DNA from: Xanthoparmelia taractica
Taxonomy: Eukaryota > Ascomycota > Lecanoromycetes > Lecanorales > Parmeliaceae
Assembly (NCBI GenBank): GCA_033085395.1
Contig: JANQBS010000274.1
Coordinates: forward strand, 1 to 49,765
Reading direction: 5' to 3'
DNA length: 49,765 nt
Positions 24,342 through 34,409 of this stretch are shown piece after piece. The translations under genes were made by a program, and so were the position numbers. The notes below the pieces were generated by a model that saw only the letters and a program-made list of their open reading frames with translations, searched no databases and was not told where the DNA came from. Within the stretch, counting starts at the first letter, position 1. Each line of letters begins with the position of its first letter.

Positions 24342-24884
24342 ATTTTTCGTGATAATAATAATAACATTTGCTGTTATTACCGCTTTTAATTGGGCCAGTA
24401 CTCGGCCTAAGAAGATAATAAAACGGCTGCTCCTCTTAGGAGGATAAGTCTCGCGCGCTAAGATCCATCAATAAGTCGAATAAAGACGTGTTTCTGACAC
24501 AGTTCAGCCGTCCTGAAGCGCTATATGTGGGAAGTGCAATTATAGAGCTCCACAGTCACCCAATTTTTTTTTTCTATGACCTCACCCCTAGAGGTTCTGT
24601 TAATTTTTACTCAACGGGCAAGATTCTTTAGTGAGGAATACACTAAATAGTGATGCGACTTGAGCAGAGGTCAATTGGTGAGATGTAGGCATTTTGGTGA
24701 TGCTAACCCTAGCCCTAATTGTGCATATCCTAGGATTGTGCATATCCTAGGATTATCGAGTACCGAGACGCGTGACGCCGCTGACGCGGACCCCGAAGGA
24801 CTTCCTACAAGGCTACAATCCCCAAGATACAGGAAAGATAACTTATATTTGAGTTTTACATTATTAGATATTATCACGAGATGC

Positions 24885-25727
24885 TCATTTATTATATGTA
24901 ACTTCACTCGTGATTAACATCGAGATCGCGCAGTTCAACCGATCGTAGTTGAACCCTCTGCTCCTCGTACAAGAGCTAACAGGCAGAAATTTAACGTTCT
25001 GCCCCTTCTCTCGACTTATAAAGTTCTCAATAATGCTCAATGCCCTACCGCTTAGAAAATCCTCGCCCGCTTTCAAAATGCCATGGTCTACAGGACCCTT
25101 TCGGTCTCGGTCGAGCTCATAGAGATGCCCTGTCTTTGAGGACTTGACAAAGCACACGTAGTGGAAGTCCACTTCATCTTCGGCGTTTTCTGGCACACCA
25201 GTTTCTCCTTGTAAAGCCGTCGTGCGATAGGCTGACTCAACGTCTTCCGAGTCTTCGATGACTTTTGCGCGGTCGGCTGGTCTGAGAGGTACGCAGGAAG
25301 ATAGAATCCGTGCCATTATCGAGTCGGGTGCTATTAGCTTTGTCATCAGGCAGTACATCTGAACGTATGCTGTGTTAATACCCATCATTTCCCTCGCCTC
25401 TCCGTTGCATATAGCGTGTAGTATGCTATAGAAACCGTACGCGTTATTGATCGTCTGCTTGAACCAAGTCACATCCTCCGCCTTACCCCAACCCTCGTGG
25501 TCTTCCCTTGCGGACTCTTCGACTGCCTTCTCCTTCTCATAGACGTCGGAAGTAGGGAAAACAAGTATCAAAGCCAGTACAGGGCGTGGGACAAAGGCTA
25601 ACATGTCAGGGTCGAGTGAGAAAACATCCTGAAAGGTGAGATTAGAGGAAATTCCTAGCTTGTGGATGAGTTGAGTAAAGAGATCAGGATTGCATTCAAG
25701 TGGGATGTAGTGCTTAGTGTAGCTCAT
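24885..25727 (-). CDS. Ubiquitin C-terminal hydrolase-like protein, catalytic Cys replaced
   Basis: Peptidase C12 (UCH) enzymes such as Yuh1 cleave small adducts from the C-terminus of ubiquitin. This single-exon 280-residue frame starts at MSYTKHYIPLECNP, the expected UCH N-terminus; no ATG lies upstream in frame. The oxyanion Gln is present in KQTINNAYG, but the family's invariant NACG is NAYG here, so the nucleophile is Tyr97 (codon TAC). His189 in DFHYVCF and Asp206 in LYELD are retained. The C-terminal residues after FNYDRLNCA run into AT-rich DNA and look improvised. TGC to TAC is a single transition of the RIP type. It may be a dead paralogue, a ubiquitin-binding pseudoenzyme, or an early pseudogene; no stops or frameshifts are seen in the frame. 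Confidence 0.85.
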   Translation of the reverse strand: MSYTKHYIPLECNPDLFTQLIHKLGISSNLTFQDVFSLDPDMLAFVPRPVLALILVFPTSDVYEKEKAVEESAREDHEGWGKAEDVTWFKQTINNAYGFYSILHAICNGEAREMMGINTAYVQMYCLMTKLIAPDSIMARILSSCVPLRPADRAKVIEDSEDVESAYRTTALQGETGVPENAEDEVDFHYVCFVKSSKTGHLYELDRDRKGPVDHGILKAGEDFLSGRALSIIENFISREKGQNVKFLPVSSCTRSRGFNYDRLNCAISMLITSEVTYNK

Positions 25728-28039
25728 GGTTTCATCTAGTACACTACGCGATTGACGACTACGACCGTGACACACTCAGGTTTCCGTCAGCTTGTCTTGG
25801 CGGTGCTAGGGGTTTGCAACGTGATTCGTTGCCTCGATTTTTTGACGTAAGCCCTCAAGAACGTTTGATGTTCATAGCCAAGTATCTTCCCATTTATGCC
25901 ATTGACACTAATGCGGTACGTGCCCATGAAAGCAGATGGCAAGAAATGGGATGCCTTCCGAACACATGCTTGGCTCTGGGTCGGATATTCTGCACTCCAG
26001 AGCATTGTCGGGTTATCTAAGCTGAACTCATACTCATCTCAAACGTTTTGGTAATTGCGGCAGTTGTCAAGCTGTTGGTGCGAGTGTATGCTGCAATGGG
26101 AATGAGGCCGGGCGTCAGTCGATGGACAAGACAAACTTCGCTGGACAGTGAACGAACCAGGAGTAGCAATCATCACTATAATGGAACTAACGAGGTACGG
26201 AACTCATGATAGTGGATTTGATGCTACAACTATCAGCTAGCGGCCCTGGCCCAGTGGTGGCTAACGGCGAAAATCGTATATCCTATACCGCAGCAAGGCA
26301 TCGAGATCTGGTGATGAACATGCGATTTATTGTCAGACTGCTATGACTGGTAGGGTCACCGAGTGGGAATATGATCCATGTGATGAACAGCAAAGTGCCA
26401 ACCTCCAATGGAGCCCGTAGTGGGACTACAAGAGCTTTGAGTCCATCGAATGGTTTCTCAGCGCTCATGTTACCCTCTGCGAATTCGGTGTGATACTCAG
26501 CTACTGATGGAGATGACCGGGCGTTTTTACGCATGTCAGCCAAGTGGCTGTGTCTCTAAGGCAACTCTGTAAACCGAGTCACACTCCTGAGATAAATGCT
26601 AATATAATACTCTCTACGGGAGAGCGCAGGGTGGAGCCGCATGCAAAAATGCCTATCTACTTGAGACCCTTGGCACAACTCAGGCTTTCGCTCCTATCAA
26701 AATTTGACACTCCCTTCGGGTGAGACTCAAATATGGCTAACAGGGGAAATCACTTCAAGAAGATTCACCACTTTATCAGTAATGGTACGTGCCATCGTTC
26801 TTGTCGAACATGTTGATCTTCCGCTGCGCCGGTGCCTAGATTTTCCTCAATCTCGCGTGCTCTTAAGCAACTGCTTCACTACGGATTGGCTACCGTCCCC
26901 ACAGCTGATCTGGGTTGAGAAAATTTCAGAACAATAGGTACTCTTATCCTATGCGTGCATCTAGCCGTAGTGAACGCACTGTTCGTGGGCATGCTGATTA
27001 CTAGTGTGCAATTGTGTGGTTACAGTGACCAGGATCGCGTTTGTGCATCTGTTACACGTGACTTCCTCTCCACTCCTTTAAAGGCTCTGTCATAATGACG
27101 ATCACTTGCCAATGCGACGTCGGGGTCTGAGCTTTAACCCCTTTCAAGCATGGCGTCACGTTCCCCCGAGGGCGAAGTTCTGTTGACGCCTACGATACCA
27201 GAGATCTCATGCTCGAGAGGGTTGATAGCTTTTCATGCAGGACTGGTCTGTTCGACTACGCTCACTGCTTTCGGATCTGCGCCTTCTTCGCCCGTCAACC
27301 GTCCGGTGAGAAACAGGTCGAATACCTCAAAAGAGCTCCTAAGGACGTTCAATTAGAAATCAGGGTATCTCGCTCCCAAGAAGACTTGAGTGCCGCACCA
27401 AATAATATTTGGGGCCCGTCAAATGTTATCAATGCGCCTAAAGACTTGTGTAGGCGATACGAGGATGAATCTTTGAATCATGAAGGCGCCAGGGGAAGAT
27501 GACAAATCTTCTGGCGATAGAATTGTCGTGAGAGAAACCGGCTGAAACACCCTAGGATTGCGCCCAATGTGGATTTCGTCGGGCAATGACAGCGGCCTAA
27601 TGATCATGGCGTTGCAGCGACTTTGGAGAGTGAACGAACTGGCGTACTCTATTGATCGCTTAAGTCCGTTAACCTCGTTGGGCGTCATGCTGCGTAACGC
27701 TTGGGAGTTCTGTGCTCCGCCAGCCGCCTTGGCACGAGGCCAGCTCGGAGTTGCGGAGAACAACCATGTCCGAGCAAGGCATACTCTAAGCGGATTTAAG
27801 GCCAAACTCCATGGGATAACTGTAACCGCCCATACTGGATAGTCCGAGGAGGTCGGTGGTTACCGTATAAATATCCCATGGCGACTGCCCGACTTTCAGG
27901 TCTGGTCGAAGGAGAGTCCGGGCCAACGTCTTCTACTGTACCCATTCCACACCTTCCTCTCCAGTAGCACTGGGAAGCCCAGCAGGATTCACCCCCTATT
28001 AACTACCTCCATCTTGAACGCCGCACGACATCTTTCACC
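25728..28039. other. Accessory intergenic region, no recognised gene
   Basis: Several 60-130 residue frames exist on both strands but none shows a recognisable motif or a consistent exon series. Composition is near that of genes rather than AT-rich, so these could be remnants of genes too decayed to identify. Confidence 0.4.
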
Positions 28040-29346
28040 ATGAATACGGGCAGAGCAGCGCTTACCAGCGTCAACGGCAGGGCGGTGGGTCCTGTTGGGT
28101 TCGGCATGATGGGTCAGTAGTCGGTTTTGTGCTTTCTTTATTCCAGCAGCCAACACAAGCGCGTTAGTGAGCACATGAGGATGCCAAGTTGACGCTGCGT
28201 GCTCCAGGTCTGACTGTGCCATGGGCGCCTGTCGACTATCCCATTGCGGTAAAAGTCATGAAGACGGCGCTAGAGAACGGTGCCAATCTTTGGAACGGTG
28301 TAAGTGCGGCCTTCAAGTAAAGAACAGCACCTCCATGAACCTCCTATTCGGCCTGCGGGAATATCGAGCGAGATCCTAGTAGAGCCAGACTGACTCGCAT
28401 GCAGGGCATCCACTACGGCACGCCCCAGGCAAATTCGCTGCATCTGGTCGAATACTACTTCGAAAAGTATCCCGAAGATGCCAGCAAGGTCGTGCTCAGC
28501 ATCAAAGGCGCCTACGACATGAAGACGGGCCCAACGGCACCCCAGAAGGTATTCGCACGTCTGTCGAGGGGGCAGTCAAGGTGCTGGGAGGCACTAAGGC
28601 AATCGATGTCTTTGAATGTGCGCGGCGCGACCCCAACGTTGCCATCGAGACCTCGGTCAAGGCCTTGGCTGAATTTGTCAAGGAGGGCAAGATTGGCGGC
28701 ATCGGCCTGAGTGAGGTCGGCGCAAATACCATCCGCAAGGCCCATGCAGTACATCCCATCTCGGCTGTCGAGATCGAGCTGAGCCTGTTCACGCCCGACC
28801 CTCTTAATAACGTGTCGCGGACACGTGCCGTGAGCGTACGTAGTCCGCGGATTGTCAAATTCCATCTACTGACAGCTACCTATTCTTCGCCGGGGAACCT
28901 TCATGACGATTTAGAAAGACACAACACAATACAGACAGCGTGATCCACCCACAGTTGGTATTCCAATCGTAACATACAGCCCCATCAGCCGCGGCTGGCT
29001 CACGGGCGAGTTACGCAAGCTCGACGACCTCCATCCAAACGACTTCCGTCGCATGCTGCCACGCTTCAAGCCCGATGTCTTCGACCAGAACCTCAAGCTC
29101 GTCGATGCGGTGGAGCAGATTGCTAAGCGCAAGGGCATGACGACTGCCCAGGTGGCCATAGGCTGGGTGTGTCGCCAGGGCGCCATCCCCATCCCCGGCT
29201 CCACCAAGGTCGAGCGCGTCATCGAGAACTGCAAGGCCGCGTCGCTGACTGACGAGGACATGGCCGAGATCCAGAAGATCCTCGATACCCTGCCCATTTC
29301 CGGGGAGCGCTATGGCGGCGAGCACGAGAAGTATCTTAATGCATAG
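28040..29346 (+). pseudogene. Aldo-keto reductase (pyridoxal reductase-like), frameshifted
   Basis: AKR8-type enzymes reduce pyridoxal with NADPH. Exon 1 starts at 28040 and encodes ...VGPVGFGMMG. Exon 2 from 28189 has ALENGANLWNG, and a 105-bp intron (28300-28404) leads to GIHYGTP with the catalytic Tyr, followed by VLSIKG (Lys). Later come IGLSEVGANTIRKA, the exon end near 28829, a 125-bp intron, and the last exon from 28955 with PISRGWLTGELRKLDDLHP and IPIPGSTKVERVIEN (NADPH-binding). Three frame breaks are needed to read it: the exon 1-2 junction (phases do not match), a one-base loss in the G run near 28527, and a one-base loss near 28812. With several breaks it is probably dead; sequencing error in G runs is the alternative. 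Confidence 0.8.
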
Positions 29347-30171
29347 TTAGTAGGCCTATTTCTCCTGCTGCGTGAGTAGTGGTCACGGTACCTGCATTCA
29401 GGCTTAATTAGCAAGCTTAGTCAGTTAGGTAGGAGTTAGAATTCCGGTACTATACTTGCAAGGCATGTGTGTCTCTCAGGGAGTCTTGCTTGTGCATTCA
29501 AACTCTGTTTTGACAGGTCTCCTGTTACTTTCTCGGCAAGATTACTCTAGTCCAACGCCTTTCTAACATTTTACATCCCTTCGATTAAGCAAGGAAAGCC
29601 TGTGCTTCTGCGGTATAGGTAGAATAAGTTATCTCGTAACAGAAACTCGTTTTCTATAATGAATAATACAAGCCCAGCCGAGCCAGCCCTTACCCGCACT
29701 GCCTGGACATGCCTACCAAGCTACGGATTGTACCTTGCCAGAGGAGGTGAGATAATTTTAATGCTAGAAGCTGGTCTCAATGGGTAGCATATGTTATCTT
29801 ACCCAGGCCTCTACAAGCTTCTCCATCTTAAGAGCCAAGACACCTCCAAGGGCTTCGCCTACGGGCCTAATCGCTCCGGAGTAGCCAGCGGTAATTCGAA
29901 TACAAGGCTCCATTTCGAGTAAGGAGTTTAAAAGCTCTAAGCTTTAATGTCCCCCAAAGCGCGTATGTCTGTCTTACATCATTGCTCAGGGTTCGGGCGG
30001 AGGCTTCTTGATGCAAAGGCAGGTTAAAGAAAGCTTCAATAACGAGATCGCTGGCAGTGCGTATCAGATGGACAGTACAATAACATGAGTGTCTGTATTC
30101 TCCATGAAGAATGGTTGTATCCATGGATAAATATCATCCACTAGTCATGCGTACCAGATACGAATACAGTG
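29347..30171. other. Intergenic, no supported gene
   Basis: Mixed-composition DNA between the broken reductase and the phosphotransferase scrap. Short frames only. It may contain unrecognisable 5' parts of that phosphotransferase. Confidence 0.4.
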
Positions 30172-30276
30172 GATAAGCCATTTATCGTGGTACATCCCGA
30201 GCTCGGCAATAAGAACATTCTGATCAATAACGAGGGATCTCTGGCTGACATCATTGATAGGGACTGTATCGAATGG
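30172..30276 (+). pseudogene. Aminoglycoside phosphotransferase-family fragment
   Basis: About 35 residues read FIVVHPELGNKNIL and then SLADIIDRDCIEW. These correspond to the catalytic loop (usually HGDLHxGNIL) and the metal-binding IIDWE segment of fungal APH-like kinases. The catalytic Asp is Glu, and the IIDW Trp is Arg. No N- or C-terminal domain is seen around it. I read it as a relic; the small size keeps confidence low. Confidence 0.45.
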
Positions 30277-31684
30277 TACGAAAACGATGCGCGTGGTGGG
30301 GGTGGTCATTTGGGAAATGACTCAGGATACGGAGAAGGTCAGGAAGGTAAAGACGGGATTCGTAGTAACGACAGAGAAAGAAAGTGGGCATCAGGATGTC
30401 GGAAAGGACGACACTGAGCCTAACAGTCAAGTCCATATGGAGCAGCCACTGGGGAATGCGGAGACGGTCTCCAATGAAAAAAGTCCAAGTGAAGTTTCAC
30501 AAGCTGCCATTTTTCAAAATGCGGGGACCTAATCCAGGGCAGGTATGTTTTGACCTTCTAAATGTCTGCTCTGCGTAATAGGTGGACACTAATGTCACGT
30601 GACTCAAGCCAAGAATTTCACGGGACGGCGAGCCAATTGGCACCTCACTCTCTACCATGCAAGTCTCCAAAGGCGGAGTGTACCACAAAATTCTGTCATG
30701 AGCTTTATTCAGGCTGAAATGATTCCTATTGCCTTGAGCCATATGTCTTAGGAGTTGGCAATGGTTGCCACGGCGCGGCTGTTTTTCCTTGAGACGGGTT
30801 TTGTTGGTGAGCATTGTACAGCGGCCATCCATCGTATTTGTGTGAACGGCCCTCAACTGTGTGTTTTTGAGGTACAGTAATTGATAGACAGCCGATGGCC
30901 GTGGGTACAGCGGTCCCGAGGCGTACCCTCTCGCAATGTTCTACGCTAGCGTCCAGTGAAGGGACCTAGCCGAGACTCATGTTCTTCCAACAAATCAAAA
31001 GATGATGCCGATTTTGTAATTTCCGCCTCTATTCTGTACTGCGCCCTGTATCGACATGCTTTGTTTATATGCGAATCATGTCGAGTACGGCAATACATTA
31101 TGAGGACGTCCGCCCTTACAGCTCGAACGTCAACAAACGTTCTCCGATGCAAGATTGTAGCCACAATCTTTGAATATTACTGCATACTCAGAAGGTAAAG
31201 ACACTTCTAGACGATGTCGGTTACACTTTGTCGGCGATGCTTCGGTGGATGAAGATACGTCAAAGCCAGCCTTCTGGTGTCCCTAGTTGCAATATGACAA
31301 CCGGGACAAGGTTCCATCGAAAACCAGTGCTTACTACTACTGGTGTCTCAGAAAATATGACAACAGCGGTGCATAGAGAGAAGAGCTTCAGGTTGCGAAT
31401 CTTCAAGAGCAGAATTTAGATCTAGTGGCAATCCAAAGGGCTTCCGTCTTTTATTTCCTTCAGGTGCTAATGCGGAAGGTTTCACAAAATGATACGCTGT
31501 GTTCATCTACGCCGTCTACATCCGAGATCTCCGGACTTGATAGGTCGCATTCTCATGTTTCTGTGGCAAAGACTTATGACACCCAGCAAGGGTGAATTCT
31601 TGGCGTCCATATATATATATGTATACTGATTAGGTGTGTCAAAAAGCCAACAACACGTCGGCTGGGGCCATTCTTAGCGTTTTC
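30277..31684. other. Intergenic, no supported gene
   Basis: Short unconnected frames on both strands, no motif. A TATATATATATATG tract lies at about 31610-31623, just upstream of the acidic ORF. Confidence 0.4.
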
Positions 31685-32053
31685 ATGCAGTATTTCAACC
31701 TCTCAAGGGTGCCTCTAATCTCAGATCTTTCATATCATACCAAAGTTGACAACGACCGAGAGGATGACGAACTGGAGGACGGCGAAATTGACGAAGGAGC
31801 AATGAGATCCGTTAATGGTAATATGATTAATGAAGACAAAGAGCTTAGGAGTGAGGAAGCAAGTGAAGAAGAAGGACCAACGAGTGAGCCAGACGAGGGA
31901 GAGATCGGCGACTCAGGTAACTTCACTACCTACGAAGTATGCCTAGCCCTCGGGAACGGTAATCTCGATGAGCAGCGCATGGCAAGACTAAAAGAAGGTT
32001 TTATGGCACTACTTGATGATGCTGTTGGCAAATACAGGCGTTGGTCCGGATGA
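31685..32053 (+). CDS. Small acidic hypothetical protein
   Basis: From the first ATG this frame encodes 122 residues. The middle third is very rich in Glu and Asp (REDDELEDGEIDEG, SEEASEEEG, PDEGEIGD), followed by a more ordinary tail with LALGNGNLDEQRMARLKEG. No domain is recognised. A TATA-like tract lies about 60-75 bp upstream. It may be a real short gene, one exon of a longer one, or chance; nothing beyond composition and frame length supports it. Confidence 0.35.
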   Translation: MQYFNLSRVPLISDLSYHTKVDNDREDDELEDGEIDEGAMRSVNGNMINEDKELRSEEASEEEGPTSEPDEGEIGDSGNFTTYEVCLALGNGNLDEQRMARLKEGFMALLDDAVGKYRRWSG

Positions 32054-32736
32054 ATTTGGCGGTCACGAATTTACAGGGGACATGACAAGGTATGGAATCA
32101 GGATCTTCAGAGAACAATGGACAGTTCGTAACATCTGGAAAATTACGAAACCCTCTTTATTGAAAGGGTCATTTTCTTGTGCTTTTTTCATCCAGAATAA
32201 TCTAAGAAACAATGAGTAAGCCTATGATTGCAACCTTGTCACCCTCCCTGACTCTGTATTCGTACAGTGTAATTATTGGCCAGACTAGTCTTGCATATAG
32301 CGATTTCCAAGTGCAGTTCCACTGTAGAGCTCGAGGTTTTTTGACTACGATGTGCAAGCCAAACGATTCCCGTCTGGGTTTACATACGCTCCACGCATTT
32401 TCTGACATGTTAAAATCGATACCTTAGCCCACCATATGTGGTTATAAATTGAAAATATATTGGGAACTAAGTTTGTCACTGCAAGAAAATTACGCTCGGC
32501 TAGCTTGGTAAGTCCCACACCTATGTTGTGTTGACGCTAAGAGAATCGTATGCCCATTCATTCTTCCATGACTTCATAGCATTTGACGCTTTTAACACTT
32601 CACACGGTGCCCAGAATAATAAAATCAGTCAGTTTCACTGGACCTCTGTTCGACGATCTTTGTTCACTCTTTCCTTAGACCACTCTCACATCCGCCATCC
32701 AGCATACTCTAAAATGCGAAGACACCATATTTAGGC

Positions 32737-33530
32737 ATGGCGCCAGGACAAATGCCTGATCCAACTCATTATAAGCAACACCCATATATGCCTCCTCGAG
32801 ACCGGTATCCAAGGCATGAAGAAGTACGTTTCGGAATCCCAAGAAAACGTCAAGCTCTGCAGTCTCCCATGGATCCGCAACGTCACTTCTGGCTTGAGCG
32901 TACGAAAATTGATTTCCATCAACCAATCCTGTGGGGCGAACGTCAGCCGTCCAACGGGACCGTGCGCAGAGTTGAACGCTCTGATGGCGAAACCCGTTTT
33001 GCTGTGGCGTATGGCTCTGCACCTGATGAGGATCTACATGTGTTGCTGGTATGTAGCCAATACCCCTTCGAGGTCTTGACACTGACTTTGTATTCCTAGG
33101 AAAAAATCTACGCTAAGCATGGCGAAGTGATTTTGCTCCATGATGGTCGAGACTCAACTGGCAAGCACTGGATCAAATGCTGCAGCGTAAGCTACCCCTA
33201 TCTCTTGAAGCTCCATTACTCTACTAACATTAATCATAGAAAGTACGACAAGATACTTGGGAAATAACCTTTAATCGGGCCACTATCTGCGTTTCCTCAA
33301 AGCTGGAATTGGCGACCGTCCCCAGACCTCGAGCGAGGGAGATGCCCGGCAAAGGTAAAGGTAAGGCGCTACGCCAAGACAGGGAGTGGCCTCTAAAGGT
33401 ACCAGGGGCCGTGAAGGGGGCTCCTGAACACTTGTTCTTGATGCCGTGGTATAGGCAGTTAACCTGGTTGGAGCCTGCTGCAGCGCAAGCGCTTCGAGAG
33501 AAGGTAGGGACTGGAGTCTTCGCGTTTTAG
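32737..33530 (+). CDS. Hypothetical basic protein, three exons
   Basis: Exons 32737-33048, 33100-33186 and 33240-33530 join in phase through two introns of 51 and 53 bp with good borders (GTATGT...CCTAG, GTAAGC...CATAG), giving 229 residues. The N-terminal part is Pro/Arg/His-rich. The middle has EKIYAKHGEVILLHDG and STGKHWIKCC. The third exon is rich in Lys, Arg and Pro (REMPGKGKGKALRQ) and ends WLEPAAAQALREKVG. I recognise no domain. The clean splice structure is the main evidence that it is a real gene. Confidence 0.6.
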
Positions 33531-34409
33531 AGCAGTGGAAGGCGGTGAGAAGGCGCAAAGTATTGCGAGAGGCTGAATAAGATTGAAGAGCTAGATAGAA
33601 ATTGGTTTGCAGTAGATGCGGGTCATAGCACAAGGAAAGTAGTATGGGGAAAATACCCAAAAAGATAGCCAGCATGGCGACATTACCCCAGTCCAGTAAG
33701 AGATATCGAGCGTTTCGATACTGTATTTCAAATGCAGGCCCAAATCCCTTATTGGAGGTCCATGATCCAGTACCCGTACCAGGCACATCAGTCTTTAACG
33801 GATCATTGTACCCTGATTACAAGGCACTCGACCATTTGATAGTGGTGAGACACTTTCTTTCCGGCTCACATTGGCAAATATCTTTGTCTCTGTTATAAAT
33901 GAGTTGGATAAGCCTTGGCCGCAAAGGTAAGGATTAGTCTAAGGTGATTTTAACCTCTTTATGCAGTCGAGAATCCTAATAAGATTTATATCTGAGCAGC
34001 GGACAGGAAGTGTTTTATGTCGCCGCTCAGAGCGATAGCCTGCGATTGAGAGCTCTTAACGACTCCTTATGGTAGTTTTTGTGCACTGGTACTCACCAAT
34101 TCGGCATCTGGTAAGACAGAAAGTGTATTCCCTTTGTCTGTCTGAGCCTTATTGTGAGAGAACCTCACAAAGAGAAGATAAAGGAACTAGAACAAAGCAA
34201 TTGTGGTCGCGCTCGTACTATACGGTGTGAGACTGCTCATGGCTTTCCACTACCACTGGTCTATTCTCCTGACTGTCACAAAATCTATGAGCAAGCCATT
34301 TGTGCGCCTGAGCGATATTCAGTATATATATCAACGTCTCTATTACCCCACTACACTGTCTCCCGCCCCTTTTGCACATCTCAGCCTCTCACTAGCATAA
34401 GGGCACACG
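33531..34409. other. Intergenic with TATA-like box
   Basis: No gene is recognised. TATATATA at 34323-34330 lies about 80 bp before the ATG of the next gene, and CT-rich sequence follows it, as in many fungal core promoters. Confidence 0.45.

Larger units (their letters stand above)
22361..24753. mobile_element. TA-flanked MITE (Tc1/pogo-like), split by an LTR element
   Basis: The left terminal repeat begins ATCCTAG at 22361 and, after the inserted LTR element, continues GATATGCACAATTAGGGC from 24171. The right repeat (24702-24753) is its inverse. The pair agrees over about 35 bp with one C/T difference, and looser similarity extends inward to about 55 bp. TA lies at both outer borders (22359-22360 and 24754-24755). 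With the insertion removed the element is about 590 bp and has no transposase frame. A perfect 17-bp tandem duplication (24720-24736 and 24737-24753) lengthens the right end. Confidence 0.75.

Noticed and set aside
27150..27805. Overlapping 68-128 residue frames on both strands
   Set aside because: None shows a recognisable motif and no splice model links them.
12740..29346. Possible secondary-metabolite cluster (methyltransferase, prenyl synthase, reductase)
   Set aside because: The prenyl synthase is the housekeeping FPP synthase, the other two are broken, and APC8 and VPS54 lie between them; no backbone enzyme is present.
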